Assembly: GCF_030272615.1 (NCBI RefSeq)
Contig: NC_081405.1
Coordinates: 611,317,065 to 611,381,064, forward strand
DNA: 64,000 bases
Origin: Cryptomeria japonica
Taxonomy: Eukaryota; Streptophyta; Pinopsida; Cupressales; Cupressaceae
Direction: 5' to 3'
Positions 22,175 to 34,864 of the stretch are shown piece after piece. The notes below the pieces were generated by a model. That model worked only from the letters and a program-made list of their open reading frames with translations. It was not told where the DNA came from and made no database searches. Both the position numbers and the translations under genes were made by a program. How positions within the stretch are numbered: position 1 is the first letter of the stretch; every line of letters begins with the position of its first letter.

Positions 22175-22272
22175 TCAAATCTGGCCTTTCTTACCATGAT
22201 ATCTTTCATAAATTAAGATGTCACATGCCACTCGAGGGAGCTCCCCCTCGCAATTCTAGATCTTGATTTTCT
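22175..22272 (-). pseudogene. LINE2 ORF2 C-terminal tail
   Basis: Minus strand GELPRVACDILIYERYHG then a TGA at 22175-22177. It resembles the end of LINE3 ORF2 (VPIDICAMINNNIKIYES), so it is the last part of ORF2, cut from the RNase H domain by the LTR at 22273-23335. This links ORF2 and ORF3 in one element. Confidence 0.6.
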
Positions 22273-23335
22273 TGATAGAATTATAAAGCACTAAGAGGGG
22301 GGGGGCGCGGGGGGGGTGAATCAGTGATGCCAAAAACAATACTACTTTAAACACTGACCAGTAGATATACTTAATAATTTTACTCAACACTATGCATCCA
22401 ATCCAAAATGATATTAAAGCATCCACAATAAGTAAAACATCCACCATAACACAAGTGTTTATACATGGAAAACCCAAATGGGAAAAACCTCAATGAGATG
22501 GGACTCACAAGTTAACTATATGCAGTAATAGGTAATTGATCAGTTAAGGTCTAAAAAAGTGCTCTACTAGGAGTGAATCTTGTTAAAGATCCCAAAGCTA
22601 TGTAAGGAGCTATAACCTGTTAAAGGTATTACCATGTTAGGAGTAACCTCAGTAGAGGATTTCTGAATCCAAACTAATGGATCACCTTGTTAAAGGCTTT
22701 GTACAATGAAGCTTGTTAGAGCTTACCTGATTATGGGAATTGATTGTTGTAGTGATTAGAAAACAACAAGTGGTGTGATCTAGAAGTAGCATAACTTGCT
22801 TGAATAGATCCTCTTCTATGCACTCAAAACTGCATAACCAACAAATTCTGTAATGACTTCAACAACTCAACACTTTTATCTCACAACATATCATCTCATA
22901 TCATATCTACAAAATAGCTCATCATAATGTCATTATATAGACATTTAGATTTCATGTCATCTTTGGAAATTATATCACAATTTCCTAGGTGCAGTGTATC
23001 TCAACAATCAAACATAACTCATCACAAATTACAGCCAAAATTTTGTCGATTAGGGTAACTCATCGCAACCGGTGATAACTCATCACACAATTAGTGAATA
23101 CCAGTTTGAACACTTATACCTGTTGAACTTAACCATTTCAACATGTAAACTGATTTTCCTCCATTTTCTTCTTTCATGACCTCCACTGGATCTTCAAGTT
23201 GGTCTCGGGTCATTCCTGCATATAGCGGTTGTCTACATGTACCGGTTTGACACCATCATAAACTAAAATTCTAATACCGGTTGCAATACAAGTAACTTTA
23301 AGAAGTCATTCATTGCAATGATCATCAAGCCAACA
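22273..23335 (-). mobile_element. Solo copia-type LTR in LINE2
   Basis: About 1.06 kb beginning TGATAGAATT and ending GCCAACA. It has a G-run (22298-22316), the core ACATGGAAAACCC..GGGAAAAACC (22463-22489) and CCGGT motifs, all shared with the other copia LTRs here. No clear target duplication was found, so the left boundary is approximate. No internal coding region is attached. Confidence 0.7.
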
Positions 23336-23344
23336 TTACCCACT

Positions 23345-26300
23345 TCATACTGCCTCACTGGCTACCCAGTTAGCACTCATGTTGGCCTCTTTGTAATCAT
23401 GAGAAATGTAGCATTGATCGAACCCTTCAAACATCTCTCTGGCTAAATCAGTGATATTTTTAATCATCCATGAGGGTTGGTTTTTACCAAGGAGGAAATT
23501 GATAATGTTTTTAGAATCCCCTTCCACCCATAATAGTTGACACCCAGATTATGTGCTAATTTAATAGCTTGGAGGGCGCCCATAGCTTTAGCTAGATGAT
23601 TAGCCTGAAATCCCAAGGGAAAGGTCACCACCCCAATACAAAATCCAACACCATTTTAGATAACTCCACCATAGATAGTTGGCTCTAGGTTCTCTTTAGC
23701 AGCCCCATCAAAGTCAACCTTAAACCAATCATTAGGGGGAAAAGACCAGCTGCATATAGTTCTTTTGATTTGGTCGATGTTGGTGTCCATACAAGCTAGG
23801 ATGTTCCAGCTCTTGAGAACATCAAAGTCCTCCTTACTATTACAGTAATTCTCTCCCCTAGCCATCATGTTCTCAACAAAATTATATTTTATCTTGGCCC
23901 AGACCACCTCAGAGGGGTTAATATCATTCCTAAAGATTATGTTATTCTTCTCTTTCTAGATACCCCAAAGGATGTGTGGAAAGGAAAACTTCCATAAATT
24001 TCTTATAGTCGGATTGTTTGTAATGCAGTACCAACTCCTAAAACAGTCTTGAATCTCCTCTGGGAACACCCAATCCAACCCCCAATGTTGAAAAAAACAT
24101 AGCTCAGATATGTTGGACATAAGGACAGTGTATAAAAATGTGGTTCACAAATTCCTCATCATTGAGACAAAGATAGCATCTATTAGGGATGTTGAAACCC
24201 CTCTTTCTAAAGTTATCTATGGTTAGTATCTTATTTTGCAAAATAATCCATAAAAAAATATTAATTTTAGGAGTCAAACCTGGATGTCAGGCCTTAGCCC
24301 AGTAGGGGCTAGGGTCTTGAGATTGAGCCAACATAAGGACAACAAATGACACAGAATAAATCCCTGAAGTGGTATCGCTCCACACCATGTGGTCCTCCCT
24401 TCTAGGATTTAAAATTGCTTGGTTGATCACTAAGTTTACCTGCTTTAGGTTGGGACAAATAGAGCTGAGGTCCACCCACTTTTGATCTCTCCAGTAGTCA
24501 ATAACTTTAACACTGAACTTCTCCTTACATGTCTGGATGATCATCTAAGAAACATAATTATTGAGAGGGGCTCCTCCAATCTAGGCATCATCATAGAAAT
24601 CCACCTTCCTTCCATTACCTATGGCCCAAACTTTTCCTAAACTAACTATACCTTTAGCATGGATAACATTGTTCCAAATAGTAGAGCCACTCAGTATCTG
24701 ATCAAAGGCAAGAAAATCTTCCATGGTAGGGACCACACATAAGTACTTAGCCTTCCAGATATCATTCCACTCTCCATTTCCCTGATAGATTCTCCAAATT
24801 TGTTTGGCAAGAAGGGTCTTGTTAAATGTTCTAATATTTCTTAAACCCAGACCCCCCATCTTTTTAGGTTTATAGACATTTTCACAAGCAATGAGGGCAA
24901 CTCTCTTCTTCTCCTCAACCCCAAACCAGAGGAAAGCTTTCTAAATTTTCTCAATAGCATCTACAAATTTTCTACGAATTTGAAAAGGCTTAAAGCATAA
25001 ACTGGAAGACTCTAGAGAGAAGATTTTAAAAGCTGGATTTTACCAGCTTGACTAAGAAGGGTGCCTTTCCAACTAGCCAACTTCCTACGGAATCTATCAA
25101 CAGGACTGGTCCAAAAGAACTCTATAGGTTTCATGCCCAAAGGAAGACACAGTTAAATAGAAGGGGGCTTTCCAATTTGGCAACCAAGGATCCGGGCCAT
25201 CCTAATTCGTATGTCCTTTGGGGTGTTGAAGAAGAAAACAAATCTTTTCTCCCATTTAATCATTTGACTTGAAGAAGAACTATAAGTTTTGAGAAGGTTC
25301 TTCATAATGGAAGCTTCTTTGATCGTAGAGGTACCCAATAAAATGGTATCATCAACAAATTGCTGGTGGGAATAAGCTTTGAAACCAGAAGAGGGAGATA
25401 TTCCCAATAGAAGCCCCTGAGAAACAAATTTGCTAATAAATCTGCCTAGACATTCAACCAAAATAATTAAGGAAATAGGGGAGATGGGATCCCCGTACTT
25501 GATGCCCCTTGAAGTTTTAAAGAAGGGGGAAGGCACACCATTCACAGTGACAGAGAAAGAAGGATTCGAGATAAGTTGGTCAATCAACTGAATAAACCTA
25601 TCACAGAAGCCAAAATCACCAAGCACCTTACCCAAGAAGCCCTAGTCCACCCGATCATAGGCCTTAGACAAGTTCAACTTCATCAGGAAGCCTTGTTTCT
25701 TTGATTCCACCAACAACTGAATGTTTTTATGAATAGTAATGATAGAGTCAAGGATTTGTATGCCAGGAATGAAGCCACTTTGTTGGGGGGATATTATAGA
25801 CGGGAGAATCATAAGAAGTCTTCTAGTAACCACCTTCAAGATAATTTTTTAGAAAGAATTGCATAAAATTATCAGACGGAACTTATCCATAGAATCAGCC
25901 CCAGGACATTTGGAAATCAAGACCAAAAAAGTAGCATTGAGCTCCTTTAAGATAATCCTATCCCTAAGAAATTCTTGCACACCTTTAACCACATCACATT
26001 TGAGACTATTCCAAAAGGATTAAAAGAAGAAGACCGGAAACCCATCCAGACCCAAGGCTTTATTGACATCAAAGGAGAATACCACTTTCTTAACTTCCTT
26101 CTCAGAGGGGATGGCCACCAAAGCCTTGTTCTGAACATCATTAATGATGGAAGGAATAATCTCTAAGAGGGCCCTCTAAGACCAATCATCCATACCAAAA
26201 TCCACTGAGAGAAGAGATTTGAAAAAATTCCTGGCTTCATTCCCAATCTCATCGTCCTTCCTAGTTTCAATACCACCAATTCTCAACTTTGAGATCCTAT

Positions 26301-27436
26301 TTGCAGCCTTATGTTTCATAGCAGTCTTATAGAAGAACTTGGTATTTTTGTCTGCAACATTAAGCCAAAGAGATCGGGACCATTGTTTCCAAAATTCTTC
26401 TTCTCTTCTAATAATATTATGATACTTAACAAGCACTTCATTTTCCTCACTAATAAACACTTCATTATATCCGTTGGTTTGGATTTTATCTTGTATTTTC
26501 TTAAGCTCAAGCTAGGTTTTGGACTTGGTAGCAAAAAGACCCCCAAAAACTTCCTTGTTTCATTTCTTTATATTATCTTTCACATACCTTAATTGTTTTG
26601 TCATTATATACATTGCAGTACCTTTGACATCAATAGACCACCACTTCTCAATGGCCTTCTCAAGGTTAGGATGGTCCAGCCACATCCTTTCAAATCTAAA
26701 CAGGAAGTTTCTTTTAACACTTATATTCTCAGCAGAAAAAACCACAGGAAAGTGGTCAGAACCAATCCTAGAAAATGTCAATAGGGAGCACTGATAATGG
26801 TTAAACCAATTATTATAAATAAGGGCCCTATCAAGTCTAACTTGAATAAGATCTTCCCCCGCCCTATGGTTGGTCCAGGTAAAATTGGCACCTTGGAGAT
26901 CAATATCATGCAGACCCTGGTTATTGATAAAGTTCAAAAGATCCATTCTACTATCTAACTAAGAGGGGACACCTCCAAACTTCATTTTATCATAGATAAG
27001 GGTGTTGAAGTCCCCCATGACCATCCACATTTCATCCTTAAAAAGACACTGAATGGCCTCTAGCTTCTTCCAATCTACCTAGTCTATTATTAGGGGTGTA
27101 AATATTAGTCAGGAACCATGAGGTACCATCCCCTAAATGATGAAACCTAACAAAGACCAAATTGCTATCCTGATTAACAGGTACCCCAGTAACATACCTT
27201 AGATTCTAGAAAATTGCAATGCCCCTAGAAGAACCATCCGAGCTACCTCCTAAAACTCCCCCATCCTTAAAAATCTTAATCTTCTCAACTTTCTCTTTAG
27301 TCATTTTAGTTTCTTCAATAAGAAAAATGTCTAGTTTATGTTCTCTAACTAAATTTATAAGAACATCCTGTTTATGTGGACTATTCAAACCACATATATT
27401 CCATGAAACAATTTTCATTTTCTTATTAGGGAACAT
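23345..27436 (-). pseudogene. LINE2 ORF2: endonuclease, reverse transcriptase, RNase H
   Basis: Starts MFPNKKMKIVSWNICGLNSP (27436). Endonuclease landmarks are IEETKM, GDFN (about 27010-27020) and GSDHFP (about 26755). RT landmarks are PQQSGFIPG, LNLSKAYDRVD (about 25645), GDPISPISL and FVDDTILLG (about 25330-25360). Post-RT sequence follows (MGGLGLRNIRTFNKTLLAKQ, 24859), then a zinc-binding RVT part (CYLCLNDEEFVNHIFIHCPY, about 24110-24190). Last is type I RNase H with VDFDGAAKEN (first Asp), VEGDSKN and ANMSANWVASEAV. In the RNase H the second acidic site (usually AE) reads AK and the last usual Asp is Asn, so it looks inactive. More than ten stops or shifts break the ORF. Confidence 0.9.
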
Positions 27437-27443
27437 ACCTCAT

Positions 27444-30192
27444 GGATGGTCATTTGAGCACCATCCGCTATATTCTTTCTTGCCTCTTGATCTCTAATCT
27501 AGCTTGCTTTTTTTCTTCCAGGAGGAGAGGGGTTCAAACCCGTATCAGCTTTAGTCTCATTCCTTGTCTTGACTGGAGTAGCCTGGAGGGTGGATTTTGG
27601 CCCCATTTTTCCCACTTTCTTTCATTTTGCTACTTGGTTAATCTGGCTATCTTCCTCTTGGATGTTCTGGGTGATTGTCTTCTACTCGACATCATCAGCC
27701 TCGGCCCACTTAGGACTTATATTAAGTAGTGAGGCCATTGGAGACTACTGGAAGGTAGATTTCACCATACCCACTGATTGTTGTGATTCTAACAACAAGA
27801 TCCCTCCAAGGACCAAACACCTTTGTGCTTCCACATAGTTGGTGAAGAGGGGAAAAACCAGCAAGGTGGCTTCAAGTGGTTAGTGCACAAACAAAACACT
27901 AAAAGATATTCAAACATGAAACATGCATAAAACCACATAAAAATATGAAGATAATTCTTATACCTTGCAAACCTTTATCTTCTCCCTCGAATTGAGCCTT
28001 TGGTGAAGTTGAATAGCACCTCTCTTCAACTTGATTGGATGGGCTCCTTCTTGATGGATGTGGAATGCTCTCCAAATGCTCAACAAGGTAAGTGGATTAT
28101 TGGATTGGATTTGAGTGATGGATAGGAGGATTTGGATTAGAAGATTAAGGATGCATGGATTTCATATAGGATTATGAAGAGGATGAGAGAAGAAATAGGC
28201 AACATGGTGATGCATGAGAAGTGGATTATTTGTGAGGATAATAGGCTCCAACTTATAGATTAGAGAAGGCCAATGGAGGGCCAAGATTGATTTGATCATG
28301 AAGGGTTGAAATTGATTTTAGATAGAAGGCATGGATCAAGGGTGCCTTGGGAAAATAAACAGGAATATTAAATTCCTTGGAAAAAAGGGGGGAGAAATTT
28401 GAATTTCAAATATGAGGAATTAAAAATTCCAAAATAAGGATGCATTGATGGATTCAAAGAAATTTGATTTTCTTTGAGAGACTCAATGTTGATTTGACAT
28501 GAGTGGGAATTGAAAATTGATGGATAATGATAAGCATGATTATGAGAGATTCTAGAAAGATTAAATAGGCTAATGAGATTAGGAAAAGTGATTTGTAGGA
28601 ATCACATGACTAGGTTAATTAATTAGAATTAATCAACTAGGTGGGTTTAGAGGAAATAATTATTGGAGGGGACTTTAGAAGAATAAGGGAATAATTAATT
28701 TATTTGATAAATTAATTATTGGACAATAGTGACAGGATTAATTAAATTAGATTTAATTGATTTTGAGAGGAATAAGGATAACACAATTAAAGTCAATTAA
28801 TTATTTTGATAGGATTAAATTAATTAAATATTAATTTTAGGTTTCTACAGTTGGGTCTAGGGCCATCTCTATTAGTTTTTTTGATAATGCAGTTTGAATT
28901 CGCTTCCTCCTTGGTTTGTAACACCACCTGTATTTCTCCATCTTCCAAGTTATCACGTTGTTGTTCCTCCTAATTGGTGTCTTGTCGTTCTCTCTCGTAT
29001 TTTCCTGTTTGATCCTCTTTCCATTCTTCAAGCATCTGGTTTTTTGGATTTTCCACATTAATGTTCCCTTTTTTCTCGAAGGTATCAGGGATGATGACAC
29101 TCTAGGTTTCTTCTACCATTTTCTCTTTTTTAGCAATCCAAGGTTGCTTAGCAGGTTTTTTTTCTCTCCACTGCGTTGCCTTGTCTTTCTTCTCTTTCTC
29201 TTTGACAGCCTGCAGAGGGAATTTTCTCACCATATGCCCAATTTTTTTGCAGTGAAAACATGCAAAAGGGACACTTTCATATTCCATAGGTTGGTTCCAT
29301 TTCCCCAATCTAGAGTTAATCTCAATAGATAAGGGCATATACATGCCTTGCATAACTCCCACACAAATCCTAGAAAAGGTAAGTCTTCTTCTAGTTGTTG
29401 TAATAGGATCCATAGATAAGAGTTCCCCAAAGGAACTAGTGATTCCTTTAAAGACATCTTCAATCCAGAACTCCAGGGGAAAGCCTAGCAATCTGACCCA
29501 AACATGAGCTTGTACAAAAAAGGGTTCACTTAAGTCCATCTTAGGCAACCATTTTTATAGAGAAAGCATTGATTTTCCAATCAACCAAGGACCATCACAA
29601 AGCACCCTCTACATGTCTTCCTTAAATGAAAATGCCATTGACTACACACCTTTGGACATAGCAGTGATCTCCACTTGACCTTTAAGCACCCATTTATGTT
29701 TTGTAAATGCCTTGACAACATCAATATTTGGCCTTGGGCCCATAAATTTTCCAACCAAAGTCATTGCCATAAGTATAATATTATGCTCAATCACTGGATC
29801 TGTAACTTCGATAGCAAACTACCCTTTTCTGGTTTTGAAATATTAGGAACTGGAGGGAGCAATGACTTTCCACTTGGTTTGACACTAAATAAAGAAGTCC
29901 ACAACTAACCATTGTCCCTTTGAATAGGTCCCTACCTTGGGCCGTCTCCAACACGTGATTCTCCATTCCTCCCATCAAGATCAAGAGGCTTCTCGTTAGC
30001 TTGTGGGTCCCCATCTATCAGGTCCTTTTCATTCAACTCAGAGGAATTAGGGGAGTCTCAGGATCCGCCGTCCTTTCCGCCCTCCCCCTGGTTCACCTGT
30101 CCATTACAAGGTTTCCCGCCCTATCCTAAGTCCAAATTCAAAGTCGTTCCCTTCTCCTGCTCCCACATCTTAGGAGTTTTTACCTTGTTCAT
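27444..30192 (-). pseudogene. LINE2 ORF1, split by a solo LTR
   Basis: ATG at 30192-30190 (MNKVKTPKMWEQEKG). The open segment 29548-29102 carries the DUF4283 end (VWVRLLGFPLEFW) and a zinc knuckle at its residues 97-110 (CFHCKKIGHMVRKF) with the last Cys changed to Phe. The basic C-terminal part continues at 29100-28851 in another frame and, after the 967-bp LTR, to about 27440. Its role would be RNA binding, as in LINE1 ORF1. Confidence 0.8.
27884..28850. mobile_element. Solo LTR inserted in LINE2 ORF1
   Basis: 967 bases with TG...CA ends (TGCACAAACA...TTTCTACA), flanked by GTTAG (27879-27883) and GTTGG (28851-28855), a candidate 5-bp duplication with one mismatch. Its right third is rich in TTAATTAA. 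There is no coding sequence. LINE2 ORF1 resumes on both sides. Confidence 0.75.
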
Positions 30193-30240
30193 TGTTATTT
30201 GGACTGACTGAACTCCCATACTTTTAATGTTACTAACTCG

Positions 30241-30620
30241 GATCTTTATTTTAGTTATCCTCATGTAATTTGATAATATAAATTTTCTTACTACCATGAC
30301 AAATACGTTTTGCCTTTATTATTGAAACTATAAAACTAACTATAATACTAATTGAATGCTACCGGATTTCCGAGATCCACTTTCTAAATGAGTTTTTTTA
30401 GGAAAAAATTTAGGTCATTAAAATAATATTTAATATGTTTTAGTTATCTCATGTAATTTGAGTATGTATGTAAATATTTAAATTTTTAAGATCTTCATTT
30501 TAGTTATCCTCGTGTAATTTGATAATATAAATATTTTACTACCATGACAAATAAGTTTTGTCTTTATTATTGAAACTATAAAACTAATTATAATACTAAT
30601 TGAATGCTAATTTAAAAAAT
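30241..30620. repeat. ~250-bp tandem repeat (right part), target of LINE2
   Basis: GATCTTTATTTTAGTTATCC (30241) recurs as GATCTTCATTTTAGTTATCC (30491); both continue through TGATAATATAAAT and ACTACCATGACAAATA to GAATGCTA. The first 16 bases are the LINE2 target duplication. Confidence 0.85.
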
Positions 30621-30689
30621 GGATTCTCTGGTATTCAATAAGATTACACATATTTATAGTAATGGTCATTGAAACCAAACCTTACACAA

Positions 30690-31090
30690 AAACAAACTAA
30701 ATCTTAATCTTGACCCATAACCAAATTTAACCCTAACCCAAAACACAATCAACCCATAACCAAATTTAACAATAACCCTAACCCTAACCTTATAAAAATT
30801 GAATCTCAACTTAAATATAATTAAACAGTAAACCAAGCCTAACTCTAATTTTATATGAAATCCTAACCATAACAATAAACCAAATTGAGTTGTAACTATA
30901 AATTAAATTGAACACTAGATCTAACACTATAAATCAAATTAAATCATAACCAAAATTGTAACTTTAACCCTAACCATAGTGGAATTCTAATACTAATTAC
31001 TTAATAATGTTATTTAAACTCTAACCCTTAATCTTGAATGCATATTTTATTAGGGTTGAATTTTCTTTGTTATTAGGGTTCAATTTGGTT
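30690..31090. repeat. Degenerate telomere-like and AACC-rich repeats
   Basis: Scattered TAACC and CCCTAA units, the best being AACCCTAACCCTAACC near 30775-30790. The plant telomere unit is CCCTAAA; most units here differ and are separated, so this is at most a decayed interstitial telomere-like tract. Confidence 0.4.
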
Positions 31091-31240
31091 TAGTTTAATT
31101 TCATTTATCAAGATTCAAGTTTTAAAGTTTAACTTGATTTATTAAAAGTTTATTTTAAGGACTATACATTCTACATCTAATATTTAAATAAATTATTATT
31201 CTTGTAAATTAATTAATGTTTCTTTATTTAATTTCTTCTT

Positions 31241-31241
31241 A

Positions 31242-31310
<69 letters not shown>

Positions 31311-31367
31311 GTATGTGTGTGTGTATGTATGTATGTATGTATGTATGTATACACACACATATATATG
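31241..31367. repeat. TATATG / ATGT microsatellite
   Basis: About eleven TATATG units pass into GTGT, GTAT and CACACATATATA tracts. The apparent Cys-Ile and Tyr-Thr ORFs here on both strands are translations of the repeat. Confidence 0.95.
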
Positions 31368-32113
31368 CTTTCCTTTTTTTATTATTAATATAATATAATA
31401 ATATAAAAATTAGATAATAAAATAATACTATCAATAATATAGTATATTATATATAATAATATTATACTATAATTATAATAAATTAATAACAATATAATAA
31501 TGAAAATACAATAATAATATTGTGGAGATGTTTTTATTATGACTACTTGGATGAATAATAATTTTTTTGGTATATACTAGTTTGATTGATTACCTATTCA
31601 TTTATTATAATTAATACAACGTAAATTAATAATCTCTTCTATAATAACTAATATTCAATTACTATTACACATCTACACGGAAAGTATTGGCCACTACGTA
31701 GCACTTGTTATTTGATCTACTCATTTGGCCTGTATCCTATAGCTTGTGGGAACATTGGTTAGATAGTTTTTTTTCTATCAATGGGAGCTTGCCATTAGTT
31801 TGGCGTATGCTATCACTAGTGGAATCCTTCTCTGTGGTGAGCAATTTTTTCTTTCTTGTGGATTATTGATGTTGAGATTTTCATACATTACTCATTATAT
31901 CAGTTGATCTTTATTTGCACCATCTTTCTTTTAAGAAGAATTTAGAGCTCACAAGATTTTCTCCTTTTCTCCAGTTTGTGACATATTTCATTCATTGTAT
32001 TGCATTTATATTGTACATGGGTACCTAAAATGGCTTTTTAGTCAAGACACATATTGCATATTACTTCCATATTACATAATAATCCTTCTCATTAATTTGT
32101 ACTTAAGGATGGG
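31368..32113. other. Very AT-rich DNA with no gene
   Basis: Tracts of ATAATA type followed by ordinary AT-rich sequence. Nothing recognised. Confidence 0.5.
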
Positions 32114-32425
32114 TATTGGAGTAAATGTGGACTTATCATGTTTACTTAGGCTTATTTTTTACTTACAGTCGACGTAACACTTCATTAGATATTAGCTCCA
32201 CATTATTTAATAATGTTTAGGGTGAATTTAATATGTGTGGCTAGTAGTTGGATGTCAATTATCTTTGCGTGCTCTCTCGTCACTTTTATAAGCAAGGAAT
32301 TTGTACATTATTTTTATATCATTCTCAATCCATCTATCTCATTAGTGAAATAGCCTCATGTTTCTCTCATGTATGTGAAGGTGTGTTTTTAGTTTGAGCT
32401 CCTAGGTTTGGAAGTATCTCCAATA
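32114..32425 (+). repeat. 312-bp copia-type LTR, probably solo
   Basis: Matches 18811-19122 along its whole length (TTAGATATTA, GGCTAGTAGTTGGA, CTCTCATGTATGTGAAGGTG). No primer site or polypurine tract adjoins it, and no convincing target duplication is seen. Confidence 0.7.
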
Positions 32426-33255
32426 TTTATAACTTAAATCTATAGTGCACAAATTTTTTCTCCATTTTAATAAATATATATATTTATAATTTAGATCATT
32501 CGAAACAAAAATGCTTCCATGAGATCACACCTTTTATGTTATATATCTAGAATAAAAATAAAAATTATATCATCTTGACATAGAATCTTTCTCTAGTGCA
32601 TCATATTCCTTTTAGAATTTTGAAATAAATTTTAGTATTTTTTAAATAGAATCATCAACCTTACTTTTTGTTGTTGATGGCATACTTTTAGTAAAAAAAT
32701 AAAATTTCAAACTAACATTTTATGTCTATAAAAGAGTACTTTGTTTTATTTATTTACCAATATTATCTGTAAGAATAGGAGTTGTTGAAACATCAATTTT
32801 TTATAATAATTGTTTTTCTCATAAATTGGCATCAAAGAAATGTAAAATTTTTATTTAATGGATACTTCCAACTAGAAAGTTTGTGGCTTATATCTTTCTA
32901 AGCTAGAATGAGTCTAGCGAGACCATATGTTTGACCAAAAAAAATTTATAGTTTGAAATGCCTAAATTCACTTTTGCTAATAAGTTGGACAAAAGTATTA
33001 CAATTTTTGTATATTTACCCTTTATGTAATATAATCTATCTCTTAACAATCAAATCTCCTGTAACCACATGTGATAAGTAATCATTTTTCTCAATGATAT
33101 TTGTTGAGGATATGGGTTCAATTTTATGGCTTTCTTGCCTGAGATCTCGATGATTGGTAGCTTCTAACAAATATTCTCATGCATTATTTTGAATCTTTTA
33201 TACTAAAATTTATCTCTTGTTTTATGTTTAATTCCATTACTATTTATTAGTCGAT
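32426..33255. other. AT-rich DNA with no gene
   Basis: No open frame of interest, LTR end or repeat was recognised. Confidence 0.45.
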
Positions 33256-33297
33256 AAAATAGGTTTTGAAGGGGCCCTAGAACCTTATACAATATGT
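33256..33297 (-). repeat. LINE 3' tail remnant
   Basis: AAAATAGGTTTTGAAGGGGCCCTAGAACC closely matches the LINE2 tail at about 20077-20105. It suggests a fourth LINE 3' end, but no LINE coding sequence was found beside it. Confidence 0.5.
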
Positions 33298-33307
33298 TTT
33301 TTTTTGT

Positions 33308-34490
33308 TGTTGAACACTTTCAGATTTTGAAAGAGGGTATGAATTAGCATATATTAAAACTTAACCCTTTATTAATCATTCATTTTAATTATAACATGTG
33401 CAGATGTAAACAATCAACAACAAAAGCACAATAACACAAGAACACTAAAAAATTTACATGAAAAACCCAATTGGAAAAAAACCACGGTGAGAACTATCAT
33501 AGTATATAAAAAATGAATACAATTTTTTATGATCTTGGTTAAGGCAACACACTGCTCCTAATTTGGACTAGCAGGATAAGGTGCACAACTATAGGGAAAG
33601 ATAAAACAGACTTGTAAAACACTAAACATCACTTCTTCAAAGTAAGATACAATATATTTGATTATAATGAATAGTTATTCTTGAACTGAAGAGATATGCA
33701 TCCTCTGAAATGTTGATTACAGTTCATTTTTGTAAGCATCTGAAACTGACTTCATTACTTCTTATCGAAAACCGTGTACCTTCACTCTTATGAAATACAC
33801 CATACATAAATTCTTATTCAACACATATAAACCTCAAAAATATCTCGTCCCTTATATATCATCCACAACAAAAAGATACATCAATTAGGTCGACCTAATT
33901 AGATGTATCATGTAGAGTATAAATAGTCCACCCTAAAAATATTGCCCAAAGTAATGTAGAAGAGAAACAAGGTGTGTGAAGCATCCAACCATGTTTACAC
34001 ACCCTTAAATTATCACCTTCAACTTTGTATGCTACTACATGAACCAAAAATGCTCAAGTTTGTTTTGAAAGATAGAACATGCATCGCAACACTCGGACCA
34101 TCACCAAATCAACAACATGGATCAAACAATAATAACAAATCTAGGATAAAAAATTATTTTGCATGTACCAACATCATATTACAACTACAAGCAAAGATAA
34201 ATCAGTGCACCACAATGTGGACTATAATATTGAACCCTGTTTGACAGATTGTTTATCAAAATAGTCATACTTAGAAATAATATATTGTGGACACCTGAAT
34301 ACTTCTTCAATGCTCTAGAATAGACATGTCAATTGGATATATCATCTACAATCACTACCATCAATCTTCATACATCAAGAAGACTTATGATTTAGCACCA
34401 CATAGGAATACATTTGACCACATACTTATGAATCTTAGTTGAAATCAATGACAATAAGTTTAGAATCAATTACAATACTTACACATATTT
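33308..34490 (-). repeat. Old copia LTR (copy A)
   Basis: Starts TGTTGAAC, has the LTR core ACATGAAAAACCCAATTGGAAAAAAACCACGG at 33457-33488 and ends just before a polypurine-type tract. It is directly repeated at about 34865-35755. Open frames inside it (33972-34244) are not genes. Confidence 0.65.
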
Positions 34491-34864
34491 GGAAAAATCT
34501 CCCCATTTTCATTGATGTCAACTCTTTCAATACCTCCTATCAATGATATATCTCTCCCCCTTTGACATCAAAGACAAAGGGTGTCTCTACATCACCATAC
34601 AAATTAAATGTTTTGTGCATTACTCCCCCTGAGTACAACATTTATCTATAAAATTTCTCCCCCTATCTACATCAACTCTCCCTTAGGGAATATAAAACTG
34701 CACTCTAACTAACTTATACTTATCTATATATGTCTATACAAGAAAAAAATTTGACTTCTTGACAAAAAGTGAGCAACTTACTTGGATGGAGACAAGATGC
34801 CCTTCTAACTAATCTTGAACTTAGTCTAAATGGATATCCAATCATCTCCCTGGAGGTCAAAATA
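34490..34864 (-). other. Residual internal DNA with PPT-like tracts
   Basis: Contains CTCCCC tracts near 34500, 34553, 34622 and 34660, resembling the PPT cluster at 3866-4160 (ATCTCTCCCCCTTTGACATC, ACTCCCCCTGAG). This is all that remains between LTR copies A and B, so nearly the whole coding region is deleted. Confidence 0.6.

Larger units (their letters stand above)
20064..30240 (-). mobile_element. LINE2: three-ORF L1-type LINE with two LTR insertions
   Basis: A minus-strand unit enclosed by a perfect 16-bp duplication (20048-20063 and 30241-30256). Order from the 5' end: ORF1 (from 30192), ORF2 (from 27436) with endonuclease, RT, zinc-binding and RNase H parts, and ORF3 (from 21909), then a 3' tail ending AAAACCTATTTTCCCTTGATC. 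Two LTRs inserted later: one in ORF1 (27884-28850) and one near the end of ORF2 (22273-23335). All ORFs contain stops or frameshifts. Confidence 0.9.

Noticed and set aside
31216..31434. Cys-Ile and Tyr-Thr repeat proteins
   Set aside because: Direct translations of the TATATG microsatellite on both strands.
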